Positions 5,838 to 13,632 of a DNA stretch of 48,302 bases are shown here, in pieces. Position 1 is the stretch's first letter. Every line of letters begins with the position of its first letter. Origin of the DNA: a virus; the IMG/VR virus record IMGVR_UViG_3300042905_004817, positions 1-48,302 of that record. The stretch is one strand, 5' to 3'. The notes under the pieces are model-generated. The model made no database searches and was not told the DNA's origin. It was given only the letters and a program-made list of their open reading frames with translations. The position numbers and the translations under genes are program-made.

Positions 5838-5885
5838 CCGTGCGACATTATGGGTGTCGCACGGTGCGACGATAGAAAGGATAGA
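5838..5885 (+). promoter_or_regulatory. hairpin leader with conserved start element, copy 2
   Basis: The arms CCGTGCGACA and TGTCGCACGG pair perfectly around TTATGGG, followed by GTGCGAC and AGAAAGGATAGA (5874-5885). It shares ACATTATGGGTGTCGC, GGTGCGAC and the start element with the leader at 5284. Confidence 0.5.
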
Positions 5886-5887
5886 AA

Positions 5888-6160
5888 ATGCGTACCATCA
5901 ACATCAACGGCAACCGCTTCGCACTGCCCGAGGGCATGAGCACCAAGGACGTCCAGGCCCTGGTCGGATTCCTGGCCACGCTGCACACGGTGGACAGCCA
6001 CTACGACTACGGTAGCAACGACTACATCTACGCACTGGGCCGCAACCCCGAGCTGCGACTCGAGGACATCACCCCGACCGAGAACGCCAGGGCCAAGTCC
6101 GAGGCCAGCTACGAAGCCTACAAGGCCAAGCGAGCAGCCGAGGAAGCGAAGACCGCCTGA
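5888..6160 (+). CDS. hypothetical protein, 90 aa
   Basis: The start follows the second hairpin leader. The N-terminus (MRTININGNRFALPEGMSTKDVQALVGFLATL) is a strand-turn-helix unit, the middle is tyrosine-rich (SHYDYGSNDYIYALG), and the C-terminus is a charged helix (YEAYKAKRAAEEAKTA). No recognised domain. It is the last gene before the non-coding block and is followed by a terminator-like hairpin. Confidence 0.65.
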   Translation: MRTININGNRFALPEGMSTKDVQALVGFLATLHTVDSHYDYGSNDYIYALGRNPELRLEDITPTENARAKSEASYEAYKAKRAAEEAKTA

Positions 6161-6191
6161 CCGACACCTGGGCCGCGAGGCCCAGTCACCC

Positions 6192-6222
6192 AGGCCCGCC
6201 ACCCGGCGGGCCTATTGCTTTG
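6192..6222 (+). terminator. probable intrinsic terminator
   Basis: The arms AGGCCCGCC (6192-6200) and GGCGGGCCT (6205-6213) surround ACCC and are followed by ATTGCTTTG, which is only moderately T-rich. It would end the rightward small-gene operon. Confidence 0.55.
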
Positions 6223-6318
6223 TGCGGTGCGATAGGCCTCGAGGCTATTGGACTCGAGGCGCTGGCATTGGGGCGTGCGCTATGGCCCCCTGCGTCCCGA
6301 TAGCCCTGCGTTATGCGG

Positions 6319-6382
6319 GGCTCCCGCCTGACTGGCCGTACGGCCAGTCACGGTCGGCGTACTCGCCGACCGGGCGGGAGCC
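6319..6382. repeat. perfect T-shaped (three-way) palindrome
   Basis: An outer 10-base-pair stem (6319-6328 with 6373-6382, GGCTCCCGCC/GGCGGGAGCC) encloses two adjoining hairpins: a 22-base perfect palindrome at 6329-6350 and a 9-base-pair stem with a TACT loop at 6351-6372. No base is left unpaired at the junction. The 5' side of the outer stem can instead pair in the hairpin at 6302-6322, so two folds exclude each other. Confidence 0.75.
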
Positions 6383-6400
6383 ATCTATAAGGGGGGAGGG

Positions 6401-6498
6401 CCATAAAACCACCCAAGCTCGTCAGACTCGCCCGTAGCCCAGTTTTAGCCCAAGGAAAACTGCCTGAGAACCTGGACGGGGGATCCATAAAACCACCC
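6401..6498 (+). repeat. direct repeat CCATAAAACCACCC
   Basis: Copies at 6401-6414 and 6485-6498 are identical over 14 bases and 84 bases apart. A 14-base match ATCCATAAAACCAC also occurs at 6-19. Confidence 0.5.
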
Positions 6499-6505
6499 CC
6501 TTGTT

Positions 6506-6533
6506 TTGTAAATCGAATACCGGGGGGTATATT
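6506..6533 (+). promoter_or_regulatory. possible promoter for the packaging/structural operon
   Basis: TTGTAA (6506-6511), a 16-base spacer and TATATT (6528-6533) match the consensus at 4/6 and 5/6, placing a start about 25 bases before the large terminase ATG. Confidence 0.4.
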
Positions 6534-6564
6534 TGCAAAATTCAGAACCTCAGGGTCTGCAGAA

Positions 6565-8028
6565 ATGGAAAATCACAACGACGTAGAAGCCGAAAGGCTG
6601 CGCCTCGAGCTGCGGCTCAGGCTCCTTGAAGCACAAGAACGCGCTTCGGGAGATTTCTTGAGCTTTTGTCAGTACGTCTGGCCCGAAATGTTAGTCGGTG
6701 AGCACCATCGGCGGATCGCGAAGGCCCTTGACCGAGTCGTTACTGGCGAATGCAAGCGCCTGATGATTGCCATGCCGCCCCGGCACGGAAAATCCCAGAT
6801 GGGGAGCTACCTGTTCCCTGCCTATTTGATGGGCAAGCGCCCTCAGAGCAAGCTGATCGTCGGTTCGCACACCGCGGAACTCGCTCAGCGGTTCGGTCGC
6901 ATGATCCGAAACCTCGTGGAGGACAGCCGCTACAAGGAACTTTTCCCCAACGCGGCCCTGTCTGCTGACAGCAAGGCTGCTGGACGGTGGAACACGAACC
7001 AAGGCGGCGAGGCTTTCTTCATCGGTAAGGGCGGTGCGATGACCGGCCGCGGTGGTGACGTGGTGATCCTGGACGACATCTTGGATGAGCAGGACGCTTT
7101 GTCTGAGACGGCGATGGAAAACACCTTTGAGTGGTACACATCCGGCCCCCGCCAGCGTCTGCAGCCCAACGGCGCCATCATTATCATCAACACCCGCTGG
7201 AAGACCGATGACCTAAGTGGGCGCTTACTGCGCCAGCAGGGCAATCTGAAGGCCGATCAGTGGGAGTTGCTGGAATTTCCTGCCATTCTGCCTAGTGGAA
7301 ACCCGCTCTGGCCGGGCTATTGGAGCAAGGACGAGCTTGAGAAGGTCAAGTTGTCCATTGGCATGAAGAAGTGGAACGCGCAGTGGCAGCAGGAACCCAC
7401 GGATGACAGCGGCGCGATCCTGAAACGGGAGTGGTGGCGCAAGTGGAAGTACGACGAGCCTCCTGTCTGCGACTACATCATCCAGACTTACGACACGGCC
7501 TACAGCAAGAAGGAGACTGCTGACTTCTCTGTCATCAGCACGTGGGGCGTGTTCTTCCCAGATGCTGACTCGGGCCCAAATCTGATTGCTTTGAACGTGC
7601 GCAAGGGCCGGTGGGACTTCCCGGAGCTCAAGCGGGTGGCCAGGGATGAGTATCGGTACTGGAAACCGGACAGTGTTTTGATCGAGGCCAAGGCTACTGG
7701 CACGTCGCTGCAGCAGGAAATGCGCAAGATGGGGATTCCTGTGGCCATGTACTCCCCTGGCGGCCGGAAGTCTGGGACTGACAAGGTCAGCCGGGCCAAC
7801 TCTGTCGCTCCGCTGTTGGAGTCAGGGATGATCTGGTACCCGGAGAACCAGGAGTGGGCGCAGGAGCTGGTGGAGGAGTGCGCCGCGTTCCCCGTTGGGG
7901 CTCACGATGACCAAGTTGATGCGGCGGTGATGGCTTGGATGCGGTTCCGCCAGGGCAACTTCATCTCCTTGGCCGACGACGAGGAAGACGAATCGGAACC
8001 GGCGCTTGGACCAGTTGAGTATTATTGA
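6565..8028 (+). CDS. terminase large subunit
   Basis: This is the DNA-packaging motor ATPase and nuclease. Walker A is MPPRHGKS at residues 70-77, and Walker B is VVILDD at 166-171 followed by the catalytic-type acidic stretch DILDEQDA. The NTRW segment near 209 fits the coupling motif. The C-terminal RNase H-like nuclease shows Asp310 (YDTAYSKKE), Glu374 (LIEAKATGTS) and the HDDQVDA motif at 447-453. At 487 residues it is of normal length and looks intact. No strong ribosome binding site is seen before ATG 6565. Confidence 0.93.
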   Translation: MENHNDVEAERLRLELRLRLLEAQERASGDFLSFCQYVWPEMLVGEHHRRIAKALDRVVTGECKRLMIAMPPRHGKSQMGSYLFPAYLMGKRPQSKLIVGSHTAELAQRFGRMIRNLVEDSRYKELFPNAALSADSKAAGRWNTNQGGEAFFIGKGGAMTGRGGDVVILDDILDEQDALSETAMENTFEWYTSGPRQRLQPNGAIIIINTRWKTDDLSGRLLRQQGNLKADQWELLEFPAILPSGNPLWPGYWSKDELEKVKLSIGMKKWNAQWQQEPTDDSGAILKREWWRKWKYDEPPVCDYIIQTYDTAYSKKETADFSVISTWGVFFPDADSGPNLIALNVRKGRWDFPELKRVARDEYRYWKPDSVLIEAKATGTSLQQEMRKMGIPVAMYSPGGRKSGTDKVSRANSVAPLLESGMIWYPENQEWAQELVEECAAFPVGAHDDQVDAAVMAWMRFRQGNFISLADDEEDESEPALGPVEYY

Positions 8029-8063
8029 CAGGTCTATACAATCGACCGGAATTCTTGTCCCGA

Positions 8064-8075
8064 GGACCGCGGACC
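8064..8075. repeat. CCGCGG-centred element abutting a start codon
   Basis: GGACCGCGGACC ends directly before ATG 8076 of the transglycosylase gene, separating it from GAGG upstream. Read in that frame it would encode Gly-Pro-Arg-Thr. Confidence 0.55.
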
Positions 8076-11000
8076 ATGGCCCAGGATTCTTTTGATGCGA
8101 TTGTGAATGCAGTGATGCTGGCCGAGAGTGGTGGTCGGCGTTTTGACAAGCAGGGCAACTTGTTGACTTCGTCCAAGGGTGCTCAGGGTGAGATGCAGGT
8201 GATGCCGGGGACGGCGAAGTCGCCTGGATATGGGGTAGCTCCGGCGCAGGACAGGTCGCCGGAGGAGTTGGCGCGTGTTGGGCGGGACTATTTGAAGTCC
8301 ATGCTGGACAAGTATGGTGAGTTGGATAAGGCTCTGGCCGCGTACAACTGGGGTCCGGGGAACACGGACAAGTGGATTGCTGCTGGTGCGGATCCGAAGA
8401 AGTTGCCGTCTGAGACGCGCAGTTATATTGACAAGATCAAATCGACGTTGGGTGGTGAGCGGGTAGCGGACAGGTCGTCAAAGCCTGCTGCTTCGCCAGC
8501 ACCAGCGCCTGCTCAGCGGCCTCCGGCGGCCCGTGGTGGTCCTCTTGCGTTTCCTGTACCGCGGACCGCGGACCTTGGTACGAGCTATCAGGCTGCTTTG
8601 GCGCTGTCCTTCTTGGCTGATGAAGCGGAGCGGGAGGAGGGGCGTCGGGAGTATGACGAGCGCGAGCCCAGTACGGCGCAGAAGTGGTTGGCCAGTGCAA
8701 CGCCCAAGGTATCGCCGGAGATGTTGGCAATGCCGTACGCTTCCCCGTTCGGTCCTGAGCCTGAACAGCAGCCCGTGCGCGCGGCTGATGGTGGCTTTAT
8801 AGCTGTGGGTTATGACACCCCGCCTGCTTATAAGGATGGCGGTTCGGTTTCGGACGAGGAATGGAAGGATGGTCCGCCTCCGCCGGAAGCTCCCCGCGGC
8901 CTTAGCGGAGCCATCTTTGGTGCTGCGACGATGGAAGACGCGCCCCGTGGTCCGCGGACCGCGCGTGAGCGGCTGATGCAGATGTACCACTCGGCGCGGG
9001 ATTTTGTTGAGGATGTGCCCAGGACTCCGTTGGGCATGGCCACAGAAGGTGCGATGTTCCTGGCGGACCGGTACAAGCTGATGCCTCCGGCTCTGCAGGA
9101 ATTGATGGCGCAGGAAAAGGCGCGCAGGGATTCGTTGCGTGCGCTGCGCCATGCGCGTGGGTATGACGAGGGTGGCGAGGTAGAGCCTGTTGAATCGAAG
9201 CAGGCGGCCCAAGGACCGCGGACCACGGAGTTTCGTGTACCGCCCGGGCAGACGGAAGCGCGGTTGAGGGAATTCAACCGGTTGGATCCTGGTACGCAGG
9301 AGATGATTACGCGCAGCGATCCGCGGTCGCAGTTTGCTTTGCGGCCTGCACCGGCCAGTATTTCTGCGCCGTATACCTTGTCCACGATCCCTGGTGTGCG
9401 GGCCTTGTACGACGAGACGTTGGCGCTGGGGGATCGGGAGACGGGCGGGTACGCCAATCCTGTTCTGAAGATGACCAAGCGTGCAACGGGCAAGGAGTTC
9501 CCGACCAGCGATGTGGTGTTCTTGCAGCCGGGGCGCGCGGCAGCGCAGGATCTGCAGACGCGCGCGCATGAGGCTGAGCATTTGCTGGCTAAGCGTGGGT
9601 TGGGCGATGCGCTTGCGATCAATGCCAAGTTTGACGAGCTGATGGGCAACTCCAAGGCGCGCCGTCAGTTTGTGGAAGCGGCCGTGAAGATGCAGCCGTA
9701 CTTGGAAAAGACCTACGGTACGCAGAGTTCGTACTTCACGCCGGAGATGTTTGCCTTTCAGGAGCGCAAAGGTAAGGGCCCGGTCTTACTGTTTGAGCAG
9801 TTTGCCGAGCTGGCAGCGATTGAGCAGGCTACGGGCAAGGATCTGACGAAGGATCCTGAACTGCGCAAGACGATCTTCAAGGACAAGAAGGTCCGCGAGG
9901 TGTACAACTCGATGACGGGGTTGCGCCAGACGCGCCTGGATGCGCGGGACTTGAGCCCGTACACGCCCATCCCGGAAAAAGAACCCAGCATGATGGAGTT
10001 CATCCGCGGCAAGCTGGGTTTTGCTGAAGGCGGCGAGGCCAAGTCGGAGGACAAGCCTGAGGCCAGGGCTTCCGCTCGTGGGATGTTGGAATCTCTGAAG
10101 TCGGGCGAGGGTGCCCAGGCTTTTTTGCGGGGCTTGACGATGCTGCCCCAAAACATCGCAGGCGCGCCGGTTGATGTGGCCACCTTGGTCATGCGGCCGT
10201 TTGGCTACAACGTGGAAAGGCCTGTTGGTGGGAGCGAGTGGCTGAAGGAAAAGTCGCGCGCTGCGGGTGTCGCGTTTCAGGAGCCGACGGACCCGAACGC
10301 CCGTGCCCTGTTCACGGCGGGTGATATCGCCAGCAATCTCACCAACCCGGCTGGCGCGACGCGCGCCGCGGTCCGTGGTGTGAAGGAAGTGGGCGAGCAG
10401 GCTGGGCAAGCGGCCAAGATGCTGCGGGATCTCAAGCCGCCGTCAGGTCCTGACTTGGCGCCTGCTGGTGTTCCGGCTGAGATGGCCAAAGCGCCTGATC
10501 GCAAGTCTTTGGAAGAACTGGTCAGTGCTCCGATGCTGGCCGAAGGTTCTAAGCGGGACTTCTTGCGTTTAGAGCAAGCTGCGCGCCAGCAGGTTATTGC
10601 GGGTGAGCCGGTGACCGCGATTCCGAAGGCTCGGTTGATGGAGTTCACGGAGCCGGTCATGGATGTGGGCAGGGGCATGAAGTGGTACAAGCTCAACGAT
10701 CCGCGCGCCGCGATTCTGGAGGGCGGTGCCATGAACCACTCTATTGGTCAGTATGCCGAGGACCGCGGTTATGTGGTGGGCGGGTTGCCTGCATTTTTGT
10801 CGGGCCGCGCGGAGGTGTATTCTTTGCGTGGTGAAGACGGTGTGCCCCGGGTGACGCTGTCTATTGAGAAGTTCCAAAATGGGGATCGTTTTATTCGGGA
10901 CGTCCGTGGTCCGTCCAACTCCAATCCAGCCGCCTTTCGGATGGCCGTTTTGAAATTTATGGACGATCCGAAAAATCGGGTGATTGGTTCGGAGTACCTG

Positions 11001-11120
11001 ACCTACAACCAAAATCAGATGGGACAAAAGGTTCCTCCAGTCAACATTGACTGGAAACAGGACCTTGACGATTGGAGGTTGGGCATCTTGGACTACCGTC
11101 GCGGGCTCAAAGAGGATTAA
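8076..11120 (+). CDS. virion protein with lytic transglycosylase domain and HExxH motif, 1014 aa
   Basis: Residues about 8-110 form a soluble lytic transglycosylase domain: catalytic Glu17 in AESGG, GEMQVMPGTA (38-47) and AYNWGPG (89-95). Such domains open the peptidoglycan during DNA entry. A second element, HEAEH at 498-502 in a helix, is the zinc-metalloprotease signature. The rest is low-complexity linker plus helical and membrane-compatible parts (LPQNIAGAPVDVATLV). ATG 8076 is chosen; TTG 8025 is possible. It lies between the large terminase and portal genes. GPRT/VPRT linkers are encoded by the dispersed element. Whether the HExxH is catalytic is unknown. Confidence 0.8.
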   Translation: MAQDSFDAIVNAVMLAESGGRRFDKQGNLLTSSKGAQGEMQVMPGTAKSPGYGVAPAQDRSPEELARVGRDYLKSMLDKYGELDKALAAYNWGPGNTDKWIAAGADPKKLPSETRSYIDKIKSTLGGERVADRSSKPAASPAPAPAQRPPAARGGPLAFPVPRTADLGTSYQAALALSFLADEAEREEGRREYDEREPSTAQKWLASATPKVSPEMLAMPYASPFGPEPEQQPVRAADGGFIAVGYDTPPAYKDGGSVSDEEWKDGPPPPEAPRGLSGAIFGAATMEDAPRGPRTARERLMQMYHSARDFVEDVPRTPLGMATEGAMFLADRYKLMPPALQELMAQEKARRDSLRALRHARGYDEGGEVEPVESKQAAQGPRTTEFRVPPGQTEARLREFNRLDPGTQEMITRSDPRSQFALRPAPASISAPYTLSTIPGVRALYDETLALGDRETGGYANPVLKMTKRATGKEFPTSDVVFLQPGRAAAQDLQTRAHEAEHLLAKRGLGDALAINAKFDELMGNSKARRQFVEAAVKMQPYLEKTYGTQSSYFTPEMFAFQERKGKGPVLLFEQFAELAAIEQATGKDLTKDPELRKTIFKDKKVREVYNSMTGLRQTRLDARDLSPYTPIPEKEPSMMEFIRGKLGFAEGGEAKSEDKPEARASARGMLESLKSGEGAQAFLRGLTMLPQNIAGAPVDVATLVMRPFGYNVERPVGGSEWLKEKSRAAGVAFQEPTDPNARALFTAGDIASNLTNPAGATRAAVRGVKEVGEQAGQAAKMLRDLKPPSGPDLAPAGVPAEMAKAPDRKSLEELVSAPMLAEGSKRDFLRLEQAARQQVIAGEPVTAIPKARLMEFTEPVMDVGRGMKWYKLNDPRAAILEGGAMNHSIGQYAEDRGYVVGGLPAFLSGRAEVYSLRGEDGVPRVTLSIEKFQNGDRFIRDVRGPSNSNPAAFRMAVLKFMDDPKNRVIGSEYLTYNQNQMGQKVPPVNIDWKQDLDDWRLGILDYRRGLKED
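8556..8574. repeat. CCGCGG-centred element, intragenic double copy
   Basis: GTACCGCGGACC overlaps a full GGACCGCGGACC (8563-8574). In the gene frame it reads Val-Pro-Arg-Thr, the same phase as the other copies. Confidence 0.5.
8949..8960. repeat. CCGCGG-centred element, perfect palindrome
   Basis: GGTCCGCGGACC is a perfect 12-base palindrome and is read as Gly-Pro-Arg-Thr within the transglycosylase gene. Confidence 0.55.
9213..9224. repeat. CCGCGG-centred element, intragenic
   Basis: GGACCGCGGACC is read as Gly-Pro-Arg-Thr between two regions of the transglycosylase protein. Confidence 0.5.
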
Positions 11121-11129
11121 GGAATAACC

Positions 11130-13493
11130 ATGCCGATTGAAAAGAACATCACCGTCGATGAGTTGCCTGTAGGTGACGTTGAAATCGAGATGGAAGAGGC
11201 GCTGCCTGATGTGGACATCGAGTTCGATGCCGAAACAGGCGAGGTGGTGATTGGGATTGGCAAGGAAGAGGACGACAAGGTCCCCTTCGACAGCAACCTT
11301 GCTGAGGTTGTCGATCCGTCAGTCTTGCAGAGCATGTCCTCGGAGCTGATGGCTCTGTTTGAAGCGGACAAGTCCTCGCGCAAGCAGTGGGAAGACCAGT
11401 ACGGCAAGGGCCTGAAGCTGCTGGGCTTTTCGTTTGAGGAGCGCACCAAGCCGTTCAAGGGCGCGTGCCCCGTTCAGCATCCCTTGCTGACCGAGAGCGT
11501 GGTGCAGTTCCAGGCGCAGGCGTTGAAGGAAATGATGCCCGCGGGCGGCCCTGTGCGTACGCAGGTCCTGGGCAAGGAAACGCGCGAGAAGTTGATGCAG
11601 GCCGAGCGCGTGCGTGACTTCATGAACTACCAGATCACCACGGTGATGGAGGAGTACACGCCGGACTTCGACCAGCTCCTGTTCTACGTGGGCTATGGCG
11701 GCTCGGCTTTCCGCAAGGTGTACTACTGCGAGGACAAGGGCCGCATGACGAGCGCCCTGATCCTGCCGGAGGATCTGTACATCCCGTACAACGGCTCGAG
11801 CGTGATGAGCGAATGCTCCCGGATCACGCACCGCGTGACGATGCCGGTGAATGCCTATCGCCGTGCCGTGGTCCGTGGCCAGTACTTGGATACCGCCCAG
11901 GCGCAGGCCGTGGCTGAGACAAGCCAGAACATTATCCAGAAGGAACAGGACCGTGTCGTGGGCATCGTGCCCACGGGTGGGGATGATGAAGAGATCGTGC
12001 TGTTGGAGTTCCAGGTTGACTATGACCTGCCGGGCTTCGAGCACAAGGAAGACGGCGAGGCCACGGGCATCAAGCTGCCGTACATCGTGACCATCGATGA
12101 GGTCACGAACCACGTGGTGGGTATCCGCCGCAACTGGAAGCAGGGTGACGAACTCTATCGTCGCTGCCAGTACTACGTGCACTACCTGCTGGTCCAGGGC
12201 CCCGGTGCGTATGGCTTGGGCTTCCTGCATCTGGTTGGTGGCCTGAGCAAGACGGCGTCGGCCGCGCTGCAGCAGTTGATCGACGCGGGCACGCTGTCGA
12301 ACCTGCCTGCTGGCTTCAAGGCCAAGGGCGCGCGGATCATGAACGACGACATGCCGCTGCAGCCTGGGGAGTTCCGGGATATCGACACGGGCGGCGCGGA
12401 GATCAATTCCTCGCTGCTGCCGCTGCCGTACAAGGAGCCGAGCCAGACGCTGTTCACGCTGCTGGGCTTCTGCGTGGATGCAGGCCGTCGTCTGTCGAGC
12501 ATCACCGACATGCAGGTGGGCGACAGCAATCAGAACGCTGCGGTGGGTACCACGATTGCGTTGCTGGAAAAGGGCTCGGCCGTCATGTCAGCCATCCACA
12601 AGCGCCTGCACTATGCACAGAAGCTGGAGTTCCAGCTCTTGGCGCGAGGGTTTGGCGAGTATCTGCCGCCCGAGTATCCGTACGACGTTCCTGGCGAGAG
12701 CCGCCTGATCAAGGCACGGGATTTCGATGACCGGATCGACGTGCTGCCGGTGTCGGACCCCAACATTTTCTCGGTGGCGCAGCGCATCACCATGGCGCAG
12801 ACGCAGTTGCAGCTCGCGCAGAGCGCGCCGCAGATGCACAACATGTACGAGGCGTACCGCCGGATGTACGAGGCCATCGGTGTGCGGGATATCGATCAGA
12901 TCCTGAACACGCAGAACGTGGACAAGCCCAAGGATCCGGCCAGTGAGAACGCGCAGGCCCTGGACGGCTCGCCGCTCAAGGCTTTCGCTGGCCAGCAGCA
13001 CGATGCTCACATCATGACTCACCTGCTGTTTGGTATGTCGCCGATTGTTGGTGGCATGCCTCAGGTGGCCATGAACCTGCAAAAGCACGTGTTTGACCAC
13101 ATCCGCCTGAAGGCGGAAGAGGCTGTGGAGGCCGAGTTGTTCCAGCAGTACGGCACGGACCCTGAGGGAATGGTGTCGGCGCTGCAGCGGGAGGCGATGG
13201 TGGCCCTGAAAGTGGCCCAGTTCTTCCAGGAAGCCAAGCAGATGCAGTCCCAGATGATGGGCGATCAGACCGATCCGCTGGTCAAACTCAAGGAGCAGGA
13301 GCTCCAACAGTCTGCGCAGCGCGATCAGGCCCGAATTGCGGTGGACCAACAGCGTTTGGCCTTCGATCAGCAGAAGGAAAACAACGACATGGCCATCGAG
13401 CAAGCGAAACTAGCTCAGAAAGGAGCATCAGATGCCCAAAAAACCCAGCAAGTCATTGCCCAAAGTGCCCAAAGACGGTCCCAAGCCCGTTAA
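11130..13493 (+). CDS. portal protein, 787 aa
   Basis: The portal forms the dodecameric ring at the capsid vertex through which DNA enters and leaves. The length and the sequence style (KQWEDQYGKGLKLLGFSFEERTKPFKGAC...HPLLTESVVQFQAQALKEMMP, then a long helical C-terminus rich in Gln, Lys and Glu) fit the long portals of podoviruses of the P22/N4-like kind. It follows the large terminase gene with one gene between. The C-terminal coiled region (residues about 680-787) matches the barrel helices of long portals. AAGGA lies nearby upstream. Confidence 0.85.
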   Translation: MPIEKNITVDELPVGDVEIEMEEALPDVDIEFDAETGEVVIGIGKEEDDKVPFDSNLAEVVDPSVLQSMSSELMALFEADKSSRKQWEDQYGKGLKLLGFSFEERTKPFKGACPVQHPLLTESVVQFQAQALKEMMPAGGPVRTQVLGKETREKLMQAERVRDFMNYQITTVMEEYTPDFDQLLFYVGYGGSAFRKVYYCEDKGRMTSALILPEDLYIPYNGSSVMSECSRITHRVTMPVNAYRRAVVRGQYLDTAQAQAVAETSQNIIQKEQDRVVGIVPTGGDDEEIVLLEFQVDYDLPGFEHKEDGEATGIKLPYIVTIDEVTNHVVGIRRNWKQGDELYRRCQYYVHYLLVQGPGAYGLGFLHLVGGLSKTASAALQQLIDAGTLSNLPAGFKAKGARIMNDDMPLQPGEFRDIDTGGAEINSSLLPLPYKEPSQTLFTLLGFCVDAGRRLSSITDMQVGDSNQNAAVGTTIALLEKGSAVMSAIHKRLHYAQKLEFQLLARGFGEYLPPEYPYDVPGESRLIKARDFDDRIDVLPVSDPNIFSVAQRITMAQTQLQLAQSAPQMHNMYEAYRRMYEAIGVRDIDQILNTQNVDKPKDPASENAQALDGSPLKAFAGQQHDAHIMTHLLFGMSPIVGGMPQVAMNLQKHVFDHIRLKAEEAVEAELFQQYGTDPEGMVSALQREAMVALKVAQFFQEAKQMQSQMMGDQTDPLVKLKEQELQQSAQRDQARIAVDQQRLAFDQQKENNDMAIEQAKLAQKGASDAQKTQQVIAQSAQRRSQAR

Positions 13494-13566
13494 AAAGCCT
13501 TCGGCGGAGCCAAAAGTGACCTATGTTTATCGCAAGGATGCGTTTAACAAGGTAAAACTGGCTTGA
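13432..13566 (+). CDS. small lysine/proline-rich protein, 44 aa
   Basis: ATG 13432 lies inside the end of the portal gene in another frame and has AGGAG six bases upstream, which is the best ribosome binding site nearby. The product, MPKKPSKSLPKVPKDGPKPVKKPS..., is very basic in its first half and ends in VTYVYRKDAFNKVKLA. It resembles the small basic proteins at 18272-19356 and 45758 in style. Function unknown; DNA contact in the capsid is a guess. Confidence 0.6.
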   Translation: MPKKPSKSLPKVPKDGPKPVKKPSAEPKVTYVYRKDAFNKVKLA

Positions 13567-13632
13567 AACTGGTGCTAATATGCACCGCAGCCTTCGGACA
13601 GGGGCCTATCTGTCTGCTTCATGGGGATATCC

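Larger units (their letters stand above)
6161..6564. other. structured non-coding block before the large terminase gene
   Basis: About 400 bases with no credible gene. It is unusually rich in inverted repeats: a terminator-like hairpin, a GCCTCGAGGC palindrome (6236-6245), an 8-base-pair hairpin AGCCCTGC-GTTAT-GCGGGGCT (6302-6322) and the T-shaped palindrome at 6319-6382. A repeated CCATAAAACCACCC and a promoter follow. Confidence 0.55.

Noticed and set aside
5775-5935. Open frame of about 54 codons starting at ATG 5775
   Set aside because: No Shine-Dalgarno sequence, runs through the hairpin leader and into the next gene in another frame.
6222-6437. Open reading frame of 71 codons across the T-shaped palindrome
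   Set aside because: No ribosome binding site, biased composition that follows from the palindromes, and no recognisable protein pattern.
8025-8075. TTG 8025 as the start of the transglycosylase protein
   Set aside because: The extra 17 residues are partly encoded by the dispersed CCGCGG element and add no domain; ATG 8076 leaves the transglycosylase domain intact, though the choice is not certain.
8478-9581. Long minus-strand frame (367 codons) opposite the transglycosylase gene
   Set aside because: Arginine-rich shadow translation, opposite to a gene with clear domain motifs, no promoter or ribosome binding site.
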